Below are positions 26,106 to 43,893 of a stretch of 64,000 nt of DNA, one piece after another. Under the pieces are notes generated by a model. The model made no database searches and was not told the DNA's origin. It saw only the letters and a program-made list of their open reading frames with translations. Origin of the DNA: Cordia subcordata. Its lineage: Eukaryota; Streptophyta; Magnoliopsida; Boraginales; Cordiaceae. Both the position numbers and the translations under genes were made by a program. Within the stretch, counting starts at the first letter, position 1. The number at the start of each line of letters is the position of its first letter. The DNA is taken from the NCBI GenBank assembly GCA_028554755.1, contig JAPTOF010000012.1:5237501-5301500 (forward strand), read 5' to 3'.

Positions 26106-28238
26106 CCACCCCTACCAGTGACCAAAAGAATTGAATAATCTCAAAATCCACAAAAACAAGTCTTGTTTCCTAGGTCGTGAGCATCTTTATTTTGAATATA
26201 GCTTTACTTGGCGGATCTGGTCTAATGGAATGAAGATGATAAAGGGACCACGATGGCTTTGCAGATAGAGTGATATTACCTATTGGTTAGTGAAAAAATG
26301 CCGAAGTAGTGCTTTGTAGGCCACAATCACTAAATTGTTTTTTGAAGTCACTGTTTATCATATATGGCATGAAAGAAACCAAAGACTTCACGAGCATCAA
26401 ATTATATGTGAGGAATATATTTTTAGCAATATCACTTTTGATGTTGAGCAAAATATTTTTGCTTGTAGGAAGTTTAGAAATAATTCGCTTAATAGAGGCC
26501 ATTTGTAAAGGGTCGCATATGAATAGGGAAATCTTGGCCTATCTTTTGTAATTACCCACTGGGGCTTTTTTGAACGTTTTATTGATATCAATCTACTCAT
26601 TTGCTTCTTTTTTTTAAAAAAAAGAAAAGAAAAAAAAAAAGTCTTGTTTCCAAAGTCAAATGTTTCCTCTCGAGAGATTCAATTGTGTAATGAATTGTTC
26701 CAATTCTTTATCATAATAATATCATCAATTTATTAATATTGTTATTATTAAATTTTTCTCTTAAACTTATAACATTTTAAGGAATCTAATAAGTCCCTTT
26801 CTCATACCATTTCTTTGCAAAAAATTTATTTTGAAGTTTTTTTCAGCCGGGTTCACATTTGTAGAAGCTTGAACGTACTTTTCCTTGTGTAGGCCTTGTC
26901 TAAGTAAATTAATTGAACACGTTCATTGAAAGGATGCTGTTAACCCTCTCAAAGTTTCTTTTAATCACTTAAATTTTTAAATAAAATAGTCAATCATTAA
27001 CTCCAAAGAAAAAAAAAGGTTCAACTAATTAAGCCTCTTTACGATCCCTCAAATCATGATAAATAATCATGGAACCCAAGGAACTCGACTACTACATAAA
27101 CATGGATTGCTCTTCCATCTAAACTTTTAGTTCAAATATAGTTATTCTATAGATTTAGATAGTTCATCTATAGATTCACATGCATCATATTCATAGAACA
27201 AATTTTATTGCCAACTATTCAAATTCATGCATCACGTTTTTTTTTTTTTAATTTCTGTTAATAGAGTCTAGTTACCAATTAACAAACCTTGGGTACACAA
27301 TACGTTCTATATAATGAGTTTCAAATAAATTAAGGACACTTACCTAGAGTAAAGATTTATGATCAAACTTAGGTTATAAATTATGCATCACATTGAATCA
27401 TTGACAGGGTAAAAGTTTGTTATGAATATTTTAAAAATGTATATTAAAATATACCAATCTAGATAGAGGGAAAGATTTTTGATAGACATGAACGACCCAT
27501 GCTTGCAACTTGTAAGACACATTATGTTGGTCCCGTCATATTCACCAGTTGGATGATCCACTTCTCCACCAATGTTCTGATTGGACAGCCAATCAAGAGG
27601 ACATTAAAAGGTACCCACTTAAAATGACTTCCAACTTCAACACTGGATTTCAATGCAACGGCAATTTCGCATGTGGTTGAAATATGTTGCATCTCTGCCA
27701 GGGCAATAGTGTTGTTGAAATATGTTGTGTATTGGACGAGTTTTGATATTAATTTTATAAATTAAAATTTTTCCAAGTATTAAACACTTTGACTAATTAT
27801 ATGTTTTCAAGTTTAAGGTTTAAAATTAAAAACAATAGTTAACATTATTGAGGAACAATAGTAAATAGATTTTATGGATAAAATAGGAAGTTCATATTAT
27901 ATATGTTAAATTGGTTTATGAAGCAAGGCTTAATTTATTCTTGCACATATGTACTGCAGTTGAAAAATAAAAATAGAAGAATATGCTACTGTTACGTAGC
28001 ATAATATTATGAGTTACTTTTTGGGAGGAAAGTAATATGGAGTTTATAATTGTTTCTTGTATATATAATAATTATAGATTATAGATGATGTTTCTAAATC
28101 TTGTAAAGAAGGAAATGTTAGTGATAATTTGGTATAATCGGGCGGACACTTAGGATAAATCTTTTAAAAAAATGTAAAATTTGAGACGAAATTAAAAGAT
28201 GAGACACGTAATTGTAAACAACTTTACCTATAAACTGT

Positions 28239-28265
28239 ATTATTATTATTATTATTATTATTATT
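28239..28265. repeat. (TTA)n microsatellite
   Basis: Nine consecutive ATT/TTA units. Confidence 0.9.
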
Positions 28266-29620
28266 TTTGTTTAAGAGATCTCAAGACATGCAACTTGTAG
28301 AGGAATGTACTAGGTTGTACCACCTCACACTCTTTCAATACAATTTGGCTTTCTTTTGAATTTGTGTTTTGGGGAAGAAAAAAGGGTGTATTCTTTTGAA
28401 CGGAGTGAATCAACTTTTTCATCATCAATTATGATACTGGACACTACCTTTCAATGATCAAGACAACTAACTACTGTTCCTTTGCACGAATGGTTTTCAC
28501 GACAACTGTTCATTTTTCGCCTTAGGTTATTATTTCTATTAGGTGACTCATTCTTTTTTTCTTCTATTTTTCTGTAAATCATAACATTTGATCTTTTTTT
28601 TTTTTTTTTTCATTCGAGATATATCAAGACCAGTTATATCGTCACCTTTTGAGGAAAAATGAATCCTTGCTTATCTGTTTTTACAAAATTATTGAGCTGT
28701 CCGAAAATTACAAAGATAAACAAGTTCCAAATAATTTACAAAATTTATAATTTACCAATCAGTAAGTACGGCTATATTAATCCCCACCGGTGGGGTAAAG
28801 GGACTGAAAATAGTCAGGCAAGGCGGTTCCATTGCACGGACACGGCTTACAGCAACTTTAAGGCAAAGCAACATGTTACGTAGAAGACGTCTGGATCAGG
28901 CAATTGACCTTCTAAGGCAGTACATCATCTTCCTTAAGTTATCTTTCATGCCTTCATATTTGCTTCATGAAGATGGTGTTTTCAATTATTCCCTGCATTT
29001 TCAGCACTTTAAACTGTAACGTGCAAAAATTCTTCTTATGATTAAGGTTTGAGAAAGGATCAAACCTACTTTTAAGTTAATTTAATAAAATCTCATCTGG
29101 AGCTTAGATAGTAGGTTGTTAAATAGGTAAGACTATTTTTCAGTAGAGTAATGCCAATTCCAATGAAGATTAGAGTGTTAGATTTTGATTCACATCTATC
29201 CGTTTGGCCAATGATAGGATACAAATAGACTCGTTATAACTAGTACTAATACTGTCTATGTATACTGGGCTGAGTAGGTAGGAATATTTTTCAAGGTTAT
29301 TAAAAAAAAATAAAGTGTTGGGTTGAGTATGAGAATATAAAGAAAAAGAAAAAAAAAACAAAAAAGTTGTATAAAATTGCTTCTTGCATTTTGAAACAAA
29401 CTGTATTTATCGTCTAAACTCATCATGTTGATATTATAAATATTTTATTATAATTCCTTATGTCGAAGTCCTAAACGAAAATGCAATAACTATTTGAAGA
29501 ATTAAAAAAGAATTTTATCTGCAACATTGACTTGTTCATATATTTTATAAATAAATACATAATTTTCAAATAGGTTTTTTGGAAAATTATAAAATGACTA
29601 AAATTTGCAATACTGACTAA

Positions 29621-29760
29621 TAGGGTGTTTGGCTTGGCTTTGCTTATAAGCACCTAAAAAAAAATACCCTCCATGCTTAAGCACCTAAAAAAAAGTGTCT
29701 TATATTTTTTTTACTATTTAAGTACTTATAATTACCAAATATGCAAAGTCAAACACCCTC
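29621..29760. mobile_element. Tourist-like MITE, 140 bp, TAA target duplication
   Basis: Ends TAGGGTGTTTGRCTT and its inverse AAGTCAAACACCCTC are flanked by TAA on both sides (29618-29620 and 29761-29763). The interior repeats CTTATAAGCACCTAAAAAAA. A TAA target site is typical of PIF/Harbinger-derived MITEs. Related copies are at about 41974-42083, 45687-45868 and 45872-45990. Confidence 0.75.
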
Positions 29761-30900
29761 TAAGAACTGTCAACTGAAATTGAACCTATTTGCTTAAAAT
29801 ATTAATTGTTGACTTATCTTCAAATTTGAAAAAACCCAATATTTATCACGTTCAACAAATGTCACACAACAATGTTTCATTTCTAATTTTTCTCTTGTTC
29901 ATTTTCTTTTTTTTCTTTTTCGAGAGTCAAGAATGCTTCATTTGTACTTAAAAAACTAAAATGTCGGTGAATATAAATATTATTATATTTCAATAAAAAC
30001 GTGTTTTTTAGAGCTTTGTCAATTAACTTTTTTAAAAATACCGTGAAAAGTGAAAAAATAACAAAGAGAAAGTATAGAGTTAAAGATGAAGTAGTTCAAG
30101 ATAGATGGAGCCACCATCAAAGGCGACTCTAAAAACGAAAACCTCGCAAGTATAATTTTTTGGCAAACATGTGACACGAAATTCATTTCATTTATAAATG
30201 AATTTTGTGAAAATTTGTACTTTTGAAATAAATTTTGTTGTTTAGAACTGTAAGATAATTTTCAATCAACTTTATCATTTGTAAATATAAAATTAAAATT
30301 AACATGTATAATTTGTTTAAATACCCTTTAATTATTTTATTGGCATTAGATTTGCTATATGAGGACCATTCATCTTGATTTGATAACAAAAACAATTGAA
30401 AAAATTCACCTTGTTCAATCAGGAGTCTTTTTAAGGTCAACTTTTGTTTTTTTCGTTTACAATCTTATTGGGGCATTGGAAAGAGAAGTGTATGAAAAAA
30501 GGTCATATTATATTATGTTCTAATTTATGAAGACAATTTTGTCATTTAAAATTTATTGTGAACTAAATTTTTGTGAAATTATAAATTGTACCTTTGGGTT
30601 AGGATTTGCATATAATTAAATCAAATCTAAGATGTGCAAATCTTGGATTTCTTAATGAATTTTACATTTTAAATGAATGATACCAAACACACTCAAAAGG
30701 AATCCTGGTCTTTTGTGAATACAAAAGGAGGGCTATTTATAGGCCTCATAATTTGGTGCCAAGTTTATAAAATTACATTTATAAGGTAACTATATACTAA
30801 GAAAATACACAAAAAGAAACAAACTTAGTTATTGCATAAGTTGAAACTATGGCCTAATATAAGACAATAAAATAAGGAAACACAATAAAAATCTAAATGT

Positions 30901-31124
30901 ACTTTGACAAGCTTTTTTATATGATTTTTAAAAAAAATTATTGTTTAAGAAAACTAAAATTTTTAATTTTCTAAGAAAATTGTATTTGAACTTTCTTCAA
31001 AGAAAAATAACTTTTTTTTTAGAAAAATAAAACTAAATTTTAGTTTCAAAAAACAAACAAAAATCTTTTGACATTAAAAAAAAAAAAGAATTACTTTTAA
31101 AGAGTGTCCATCCAAACAAACCCT
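30901..31124. repeat. MITE-like repeat, 'TTTGGATTG' family, copy 5
   Basis: The right end CCATCCAAACAAACCC is well kept; the left end is eroded. The interior, with AAAACTAAAATTTTTAATTTT and TTTGAACTTTCTTC words, matches the other copies. Confidence 0.55.
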
Positions 31125-32016
31125 AAGTAGCGATAAAACAATCAAATTACAACTAAGACTTATAAAATTTCATGATAGTTTTGAATGTTCTAAGTTAAAG
31201 AATCTAATTCAAAGAGAAACATTCAATAGTCTAACCAAGCAATTTGACTGCAAAACTTTAATTTCTCTTTTAATATTACAACATTATAAAGTACTAATGG
31301 TCATGAAACAAGAATGCATCTATTAATTTTTACACTTAATAATCAAAATGATTTTATTATCATCATTTACGACTATTACTCCCTCAATGTCCCCCCTCAC
31401 GAAGTAAGAAATGACTTTATCTATAAAACTACGCATTACAAGTATCATTTAAAGTAATATAATTAAAGTAATTTATTATTATTATTAAATTATTGATATA
31501 TATTAGTGTTACGAGAAAATTTTTGCTAATGTGATTTTTCTTTTTTTATACGAGGGAAACTGGGTGAAGCTTGACTATCTGGTATTTGATAGAATTTGAC
31601 CACTAATTGATAAATTTTGAGTGAAAAAATTGATTCTATAATTTAATTATTAGATAAGTCAGGACACTTAATTTAAAATAAAAAACAAAATTTAAATTTG
31701 ATTTCTGAACCGGGTCGGACTCTCTAATTTTTATTGGGAGGACATCATTGAGGACTTGTCAATGTAAAATTTGCACATTAAAAATGTGCAGCCAAAATAG
31801 ACCTCGATGCCTGCAAAATCATTGCAGGAAACACCCACGAAGAAAATTTCAAGCTGGCCGGAACTTTCACCGTGTCCACACGCTCCGTACCTAACGTATC
31901 TTTTCGTTTTTATTTTTCCTTTTAATTAAAAAAGAAAACCTTATTTTATATGATGAAGAAAAATAATTGAACTGAAAAATTACCAAAACAAGCAAAGCCA
32001 CACAAGCATATTCCTC

Positions 32017-32025
32017 TATTTATAT
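32017..32025 (+). promoter_or_regulatory. Candidate TATA element of the MAP kinase gene
   Basis: TATTTATAT lies about 30 bp before a CT-rich leader beginning near 32045. This is the plausible core promoter, with transcription starting around 32045-32055. Inferred from spacing only. Confidence 0.5.
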
Positions 32026-32046
32026 GCCCCTCCCTCTCTTTTCAAC

Positions 32047-32076
32047 GTCTCTTTCTCTCTCTCTCTCTCTCTCTCC
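32047..32076. repeat. (CT)n tract in the MAP kinase 5' leader
   Basis: About 15 CT units in what should be the 5' untranslated leader; such tracts are common in plant leaders. Confidence 0.85.
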
Positions 32077-32524
32077 TCGCTTCTATTCTCCGCCATCAGA
32101 TCTCTCTCCAAACCCTAGCTTCCGGCCAATTCTCAACCGTCCCGGTCGATCAAACTTTTGCATTATTCATTCTTTTTTTTTGTTGTTGTATGAAGAATTT
32201 GTTGCCGGTCCGTCGCGGCTCGGTTTGGTTCGGTTAGATGAATTTGGTGGATTTGTTAGGGTTTTGAGAAGTGGATGAGTAAGGATAAGGCTTTGGTGGT
32301 GGAGCAGCAGCGGCGGTGGTGCAGGTGCGGCAGTCGTGACGTCATTTCTTCATCTCCGACGGTTAGTTCGCAGAGAACTGCGACGGATTGTGGTTTGGTG
32401 ATACGTGGCCGATCTCGCTGGGGGAAATGCGGTTGATTTTTTCTTAATTTAATTTGTAAAAAATATTTTTTTTTATGTTTCTTTCATTTGTCAAGAAGAA
32501 TTGAGTTAAAAAAAAAAGGGATAG

Positions 32525-32587
32525 AAACGACGCCGTTTCTGGAGGTTGTACAACCTTTTCGCTATTTGATTGGTAAACGACGCCGTT
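32525..32587 (+). promoter_or_regulatory. Paired AAACGACGCCGTT motifs flanking a perfect palindrome
   Basis: AAACGACGCCGTT occurs at 32525-32537 and 32575-32587. Between them AGGTTGTACAACCT (32543-32556) is a perfect 14-bp palindrome. The cluster lies 40-100 bp before the MAP kinase ATG, probably in the leader. Its role is unknown. Confidence 0.4.
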
Positions 32588-32624
32588 CGTGAAGAAGAGT
32601 TTTGTTATCTGTTGATTGCTAAAG

Positions 32625-38550
<5,926 letters not shown>

Positions 38551-39270
38551 AGAGGATTAGTGTGGTATAGGGGGTCTATTTTTGGTTAAGAAATCTATTT
38601 TTATCGATGAGAATAGTAACCAATGAGGGGGGTTTGATCTTTAGATTAGTGATGACAAAAGGTGGTAGGGGAGAAAGAGGGCAAGGTTTTGATTATCAGT
38701 TTTCTTATTCGTCCTTGTAAAGTAATGAGATGTTTCTTCATTGATTTATGAATAAAAGTACAATTATTCTTCGAGTTTTTGTGTTAAGCAGCCAAATAAG
38801 CACGGCCAATCGCTTTCGGAACACCCTCTTAATGTAAGAGTCAAAAAACAGTACCTAGCGATTGAAGACTAGGAAATGACTTTGCCTTTCGCGTTGCTTT
38901 TTGTTGTATCACACGACTAATAACATAACATTACAATCTTTCGTCTTGGAAATGATGTAGGGAACAAATTAATCACATCATGAACTCCATTTTGGATTAT
39001 ATAATCCAAATAATTCATAAAATTTTCATTTTAAAGTACACTTTAACTGTCAACCAATAATTAGAAAACAAGAAAAATAACATTAATTAGGTCACTAGTA
39101 ACATCTTCAACCTCAAACAAAAGTGAGAAAATATCTGCTAATGACGTTATGATATTATCGACAAAATCTACCACGCCTACCTCATACTAACAAAGCCATT
39201 CTGCTAAAATCACCAAATCTAGCAAAAGAATACATATAAAAATTATATGTTCATTACAATTTGCTATTCC
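38551..39270. other. Convergent 3' ends of MPK16 and the PHD gene
   Basis: About 720 bp between two facing stop codons. It should hold both 3' UTRs. A candidate AATAAA for MPK16 is at 38751-38756. Nothing else was recognised. Confidence 0.65.
38751..38756 (+). terminator. Candidate poly(A) signal AATAAA of MPK16
   Basis: AATAAA lies 200 bp past the MPK16 stop codon in a T-rich context that fits a plant 3' end. Confidence 0.5.
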
Positions 39271-40581
39271 TCATCGCCTATCTCTGGCAACAATCTTGAA
39301 CTTCCCTGTTTTCTGTTGCTGCAAACAAGAAAAATTTTGAAAAACAAAGAAAAAAATGTCAAAACAGTATCAACCAAAGAGTAACTTTTCCCTACAAATC
39401 AGGGTGTGAAAAAGAATTAAGAAAAAAAATTTAGATCAAATAAAAATCAAACTCAACCGAACTCCTAATCAACCATATTGAACTACATAAATATGATAAT
39501 ATCATTCACCTCAAAATAAAAAACCAAGAAAAAACTTCAAACAAGAAAATACTATAAATTAAGCATTTAGGAAACAATTCAAGTAGTTAAAACTAATTTC
39601 TCCGAGAATAATAACTTCAATATGAATCTCATAAAAGATAAGATTGGATTAAGGACTGGGTAAAAAGAAAAATAAAATACCATTATTTAGAAGAAATGAT
39701 AGAAGAGAAATACATACCTTTTCCCACAAATCAGTGTGTTTTCTGCAGAAGCCAGCAACAACAGCAGAAGCACCATTTCTCTTGCCTTCTTGATACTCAA
39801 TACAAAGATCTTGTTTCAACCCACAAGTCACATGAAAAGCCAAACCACAGTTTGGCTCAGAGCAGTCAATCACACACCCAACCCTTGATTTTTCACACAC
39901 ATAACACCTCTGCTCCCATCTTCTCCTTGGCACCTTACTACAATCAATGCCTTCCCTGCCTTGTGGGTCACTGAAGAACACTTCAGGGACAAAGAGTGCA
40001 CACACCACATGTGCCCATTTGCCATCATTGGTTGGCTTCAATGCACCACTTGCTTCTGGGCATAGACAACAAGACAAATCCGCCATTTTTGTACCAATCC
40101 CAGCTTTTGCTAAGCATTGTGCGCAAAACCAATCGCCTTCTGGTACACCCTTGGCAAGTGGGTGGCCATAGCATGTGGTGTGAACCATTAGGTCACAACC
40201 ATCACATAGTACTATTGGGTCCATTGGGTCCCCATCTGTGCTTTCGCATATAGCACAAACAATCCCATCATCATCATCACCAGCACCATTATCATTCTCC
40301 TCTCGATCTACTTTGACAATGGTGCAAGTTGATTTTCTGGTGTCAATGGGTTCTTCATATTCGAGGTTAAGGTCGGAGGGGTGAACAGCCCAGACCCTTT
40401 TCTTGGCAGGCAAACAGAATGTAGTGGTAGGGGGATTTAATGGCAATGGTGGTAATGGTGATGGATTTCGTGAGCCTTTCCGCTTTTTGGCGGGAAGGCA
40501 AACATGTTTAACATTCTCTTCTTCCTGTTGCATTAGCCTGAATCTCTTGAGAGGAGGTAGGCCTTGTAATTTGCTCTCCAT
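39271..40581 (-). CDS. PHD plus extended-PHD zinc-finger protein (JADE/BRPF-like fingers)
   Basis: Probable chromatin reader. Two minus-strand exons, 40581-39718 and 39318-39271, give 303 residues. The first finger (Cys109-Cys156, C4HC3) is a canonical PHD with the IVLCDGCDLMVH core. It is followed by an extended PHD (about Cys171-His282): pre-PHD knuckle CCLCP, then KWAHVVCALFVPEV and a second C4HC3 set. This PHD-knuckle-ePHD array is the histone-binding module of JADE/BRPF/AF10 proteins; no other domain is present. Two basic LPAKKR motifs (29-34 and 57-62) could be nuclear signals. The tiny last exon adds QQKTGKFKIVARDRR. The start was set at 40581 (MESKLQGLPPLKRF), as in AT3G14740-like proteins, although the frame stays open upstream to 40776. 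Confidence 0.9.
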
Positions 40582-40907
40582 TTTTTCTTCTGTTGAAGCG
40601 GTGGCTTTTGTGTGTGTTTTTGTGTGTGTGTGCAGAGGGCTTGGTGTTCGATCTTGTTTGTGGATTGAGTTTTTGAAAGGTGTTTGAAGATTTGAATTTA
40701 GCTGAAAAGAAAGTTTGGAGGGTGGCTTGCGATAGAGAGGGAAAAGCAAAAAAAGAAGAAAATGGATTAAAATCAATTTTTGGAGAATTTTGGAGGTTAA
40801 TATTTGGCGGGAAATGTGATATAATTGGTTCTCATTAGTCCAAGGAAAAAAAAAAACCGAAATGTAGTTTGGGAAGGATCTGAGCGCTGAGCAACATGTG
40901 AATAAGT

Positions 40908-41135
40908 GCTCGTTTGGATTGGTTTTTTTTAAAAGTATTTTTTTTTACAGTTTTTTAAAAACAGTTTTTTTTTAGAAGTTAAAAGTTCTGACTTTTGAAA
41001 AAAGCTGTATTTGAGCTCTTTTCAGAATTTTTGTTTTTTTGGAAATCAAATCAAATAGTTATTACAAATTTAGTGCAACTTTTTTTTAAAAAAATATTTT
41101 TTTTCTGAAAAAAAGTCAATCCAAACAGGCCCTAA
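40908..41135. repeat. MITE-like repeat, 'TTTGGATTG' family, copy 6 (well kept)
   Basis: Ends GCTCGTTTGGATTGG and CAATCCAAACAGGCCC are inverted partners. The interior has AGAAGTTAAAAGTTCTGAC and TTTTTGGAAATCAAATC words shared with the copy at 49009-49234. TAAG flanks both sides, possibly the target duplication. Confidence 0.8.
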
Positions 41136-41175
41136 GCCTATTACATAGCAATATAATAATTAATATATCAAAGTT

Positions 41176-41283
41176 AAAACTTGGGGGGATTGGCGCCTAA
41201 ACTTAACAAATACTGTTTTTGGCTCCTATAAAACTTGGGGGGATTGGCGCCTAAACTTAACAAATACTGTTTTTGGCTCCTAA
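41176..41283. repeat. Perfect 54-bp tandem duplication
   Basis: Two head-to-tail copies beginning AAAACTTGGGGGGATTGG at 41176 and 41230 are essentially identical, so the duplication is recent. Confidence 0.9.
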
Positions 41284-41394
41284 AAGGCAAAAACATATAG
41301 TTGCAATTTGGATTTGAAATTTGTGCTTAAGATACTTGCAACCTAATTTGATTACAAGAAAGTATCGAAGACAATGGTTGAGTGATTGGTTTAA

Positions 41395-41970
41395 TAACCT
41401 GTTTGGAATAGTTTTATTTTAAATTTGAAATTTAATAAGCATCTTATCGATAAGTGACTTATAATAAATAAGTGTCTGATATAATAAGACTGTTTGGTTT
41501 GTAAGCTGAAATGTTGTTATATGTTAATTTGATAATAATGTTATTAATTTTGAGTCATGGTATTTTAATTTTATAATTAAATAATAAATTATAAAATGTA
41601 AAGATTAATTTATTTTTTTTAATTTTTAAATTTTTAAAATTTTTAATAGTTATTTTTTAACATTTTCATTTTTTATTTTTTGATTTTTTAATTTTCTATT
41701 TTAAATTTTTTAATCTATAATTTTTAAAATTTTAATATTTTAATTTTCTTTAATTATTTAATTTTATATTTTTAATTATTTTTTAACTAATAAGATACAA
41801 GATAAGATATAAGTACCCAAATTCCAACTTATTTTTTATAACTACAAATAAGATATATTATGAAAAGTATCTTATCAGTGTTTTATAATAAGTTGACAAC
41901 AAATAATATTTTTCACACAAGTTATCAAATAAAATAAGTGTCTTAAAATAAGACCTAAACAAACATAGCA
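41395..41970. mobile_element. MITE, 576 bp, CTTATC-type subterminal repeats, TAA target duplication
   Basis: The right end reads TGCTATGTTTGTTTAGG on the complement; the left end is a weaker match (TAACCTGTTTGGAATAG). TAA flanks both sides (41392-41394 and 41971-41973). CTTATC/GATAAG and AATAAGTGTCT words crowd both ends, as in the larger element at 62310-63848, so it appears to be a non-autonomous relative. No coding capacity. Confidence 0.6.
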
Positions 41971-41973
41971 TAA

Positions 41974-42083
41974 GCCTGTTTGGCTCTGTTTATTTTATTG
42001 CTTATAAACACTTAAAAAAATATTTTTTTACATATTTTTTACTATTTATAACTTATAAATCCCAAATAAGCTTAGCCAAGAAG
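41974..42083. mobile_element. Small Tourist-like MITE next to the previous one
   Basis: Begins GCCTGTTTGGCTCTG with TTGCTTATAAACACTTAAAAAAA inside and ends near CCCAAATAAGCTTAGCC. It resembles the MITE at 29621-29760. Confidence 0.5.
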
Positions 42084-42495
42084 GCGCATCAACTTAAACA
42101 TTTAATAAATTAGACTAATAATTTCTTTAACTCTATGGATTTTCTTTGCTGGAATAACTCCATGGAGTTAGTCGAAACGTAAGAATTCTAAACAATTGAG
42201 TTAATTATCTTTAAATGTGCGTTTGTGTTTAGTTGTAATTTCAATCTCCCTTGCACTGTACCATTTTATCTTTTTTGATGTTTTACTGCTTGGTTTCCCT
42301 GGTGTTGCAAACACCTTCGAAATTATATTATTTGGAGTGAATGGCATCTTATTCCTTTGTAATTCGTTACAAGTGCTTCTTCTAATTTTAAAATATGTAC
42401 AAAACTCTCTTGTGGTTCACAAATATATAGCATTCATAACTCTAAAATAAGGGTGTTCTATTTTATAAGCACAAGTGATAATAAGCATTTATGAT

Positions 42496-43489
42496 AAACT
42501 ATAAGGGTAAACTAATAGTGCAACCCAACACTTTCTCTCTCTACAACTTTTTTCTCCCCCCTTTCTCTTCTTTTCAAAATTCAAACAACACCTCCAAACA
42601 TAATGCTTCATTGCTCAACCAAACACCTTTCCTCTCAACTCTGAGGATCCTTTCTTGGGTTTCTTTAACCTATTTTCTGCAAAACTAGAATTCCCCCCCC
42701 CCTTCCCTTTCTCTAAAAGGCCTAATGGCTTTGCAAGATTTTCTCTTTTGTTCCTTTCTCAACCAAAGGCATCAGCACAAGATGGAACTAAAGCTTTTTT
42801 TCCTCTTGGCTTTGTGTGGGTGAATATCAACATTTTTCTGAGGGTTGTCCCTCCAGGAGCTCTTTTTGCAAATTTCTTCTCCATCTTTGGTGGTCTTCTC
42901 CAGATTCTTTCGGATGTTGCCACAATAACTTAGTGTTTACTATGGCTCAATCTCTTTTGATGGTTTGCCTAAAGGTAATAGAGTGATAGATTTCTCTATT
43001 TGTTCAAGCCCGGGATTCCAAGGGTCCTCTTTCTTTTTGAGAGAGGTTGACCATTGGATATGTTTCTCCCTAAGCCCAATCTCCAGCTGGGTCGGAATGT
43101 CCCGTTCCGCATTCTCTTCATTGTTGTGTTTAACTTCTCCTTACTGCTTTGACAACATTGCTTTATAGGCCTTCTATGCGCTTCGCCTTGTTTGGTGATG
43201 ATTGGTTTGGAAGATTCTTGGTTTTTGTTTTAGTTTTGTCGCTGGAGCTATTGCTCCTTGCCCTGTTGGGACCTTACTCTCTATTCTATTGACCGCTGTT
43301 TTCTCTCTTGGGTTTTGGCCTTTTTGTGCCTTCTCTATTGGGCCTCTTTTTTGTCCGTTTCTATCAAGTCTTGTTTCCCTATTTGGGTTTATTCTCTTTG
43401 GATCACTTTTGGACCCAGTTGTAATCTCATGTATTTAATGTTATTGCTTTTTTAACCAAAAATGAAAAATAAACTATTAAGGGGTAAAA
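42496..43489 (+). repeat. Probable retroposed segment with long flanking direct repeats
   Basis: A pyrimidine-rich segment (42513-43470) unlike its AT-rich surroundings ends in an A-rich tail, AACCAAAAATGAAAAAT. It is flanked by imperfect direct repeats of about 16-18 bp: AAACTATAAGGGTAAA at 42496 and AAACTATTAAGGGGTAAA at 43471. This is the signature of LINE-driven insertion. Fragmentary open frames (42655-42933, 43202-43438) show no recognised domain, so the source could be a truncated LINE or a retrocopy. Confidence 0.4.
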
Positions 43490-43771
43490 TGCTATTGCCT
43501 ATTATTATTTTTGTGAACACATTTGAGTTAGTGTGTGCCAGTAGTCCATTGAATTCGGAACCATGGTCCAAATAGTAATCTGCCATTTAGGCGCACGAAT
43601 CCATGGTCAAATTGACCAACTCTATGGAGATTTGGTCTCTTGGATATAGAGCTTGTTGGACTCAATGGTTGATTAGTAGTCCATCGAATTCAGATCCGCA
43701 TTAAACTTCAAGTCCCAAAGCCCAAGTTCCTCGTCAATATCGAATTGCAAGCAGAAAAATGTGCCAGTTAC

Positions 43772-43893
43772 TTTTTTTTTTTTAACAAAGAATCCCTGCC
43801 CCCAATCCAACTTTTATCCCCTCTGAGATTCGAATCAAAGACATTACTCTTGCGGGAATAATCTCAACAATTTGAGCTATTCTTACACTCGTG
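43772..43893 (-). repeat. Decayed tRNA-derived SINE-like copy
   Basis: On the minus strand TAGCTCAAATTGTTGAG (A-box-like) and GATTCGAATCTC (B-box-like) occur at the same spacing as in the copy at 20022-20153, with a pyrimidine/T tail on the plus-strand side. Confidence 0.5.

Larger units (their letters stand above)
22365..32010. other. Gene-poor spacer of about 9.6 kb
   Basis: No gene was recognised between MSRB and the MAP kinase, which point away from each other. G-box cores CACGTG lie at 23267-23272 and about 24251. The rest is AT-rich and holds repeats: MITE-like copies at 22937-23152 and 30901-31124, a Tourist-like MITE at 29621-29760, AT and TTA microsatellites, and a decayed GGATAT-rich repeat at about 25070-26105. 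Short open frames, for example near 26287-26502 and 28659-28883, show no family motif. Confidence 0.6.

Noticed and set aside
26287..26502. 71-codon open frame in the spacer, with an overlapping 80-codon frame on the other strand
   Set aside because: No recognisable motif, no splice partners and AT-driven composition; both strands being open suggests chance.
27600..27730. Cys-containing stretch that briefly looked like a secreted-protein fragment
   Set aside because: Frame breaks after about 15 codons and the cysteine spacing fits no family I know.
28659..28883. 74-codon open frame
   Set aside because: No family similarity, no leader or neighbouring exon, within a repeat-bearing spacer.
32024..32278. 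Plus-strand 84-codon frame before the MAP kinase
   Set aside because: Starts with a (CT)n-encoded Ser-Leu run in the leader; no similarity. It could act as an upstream ORF but nothing supports a product.
39696..40687. Several plus-strand open frames
   Set aside because: They are shadows of the minus-strand PHD exon; only the minus frame has zinc-finger cysteines and splice continuity.
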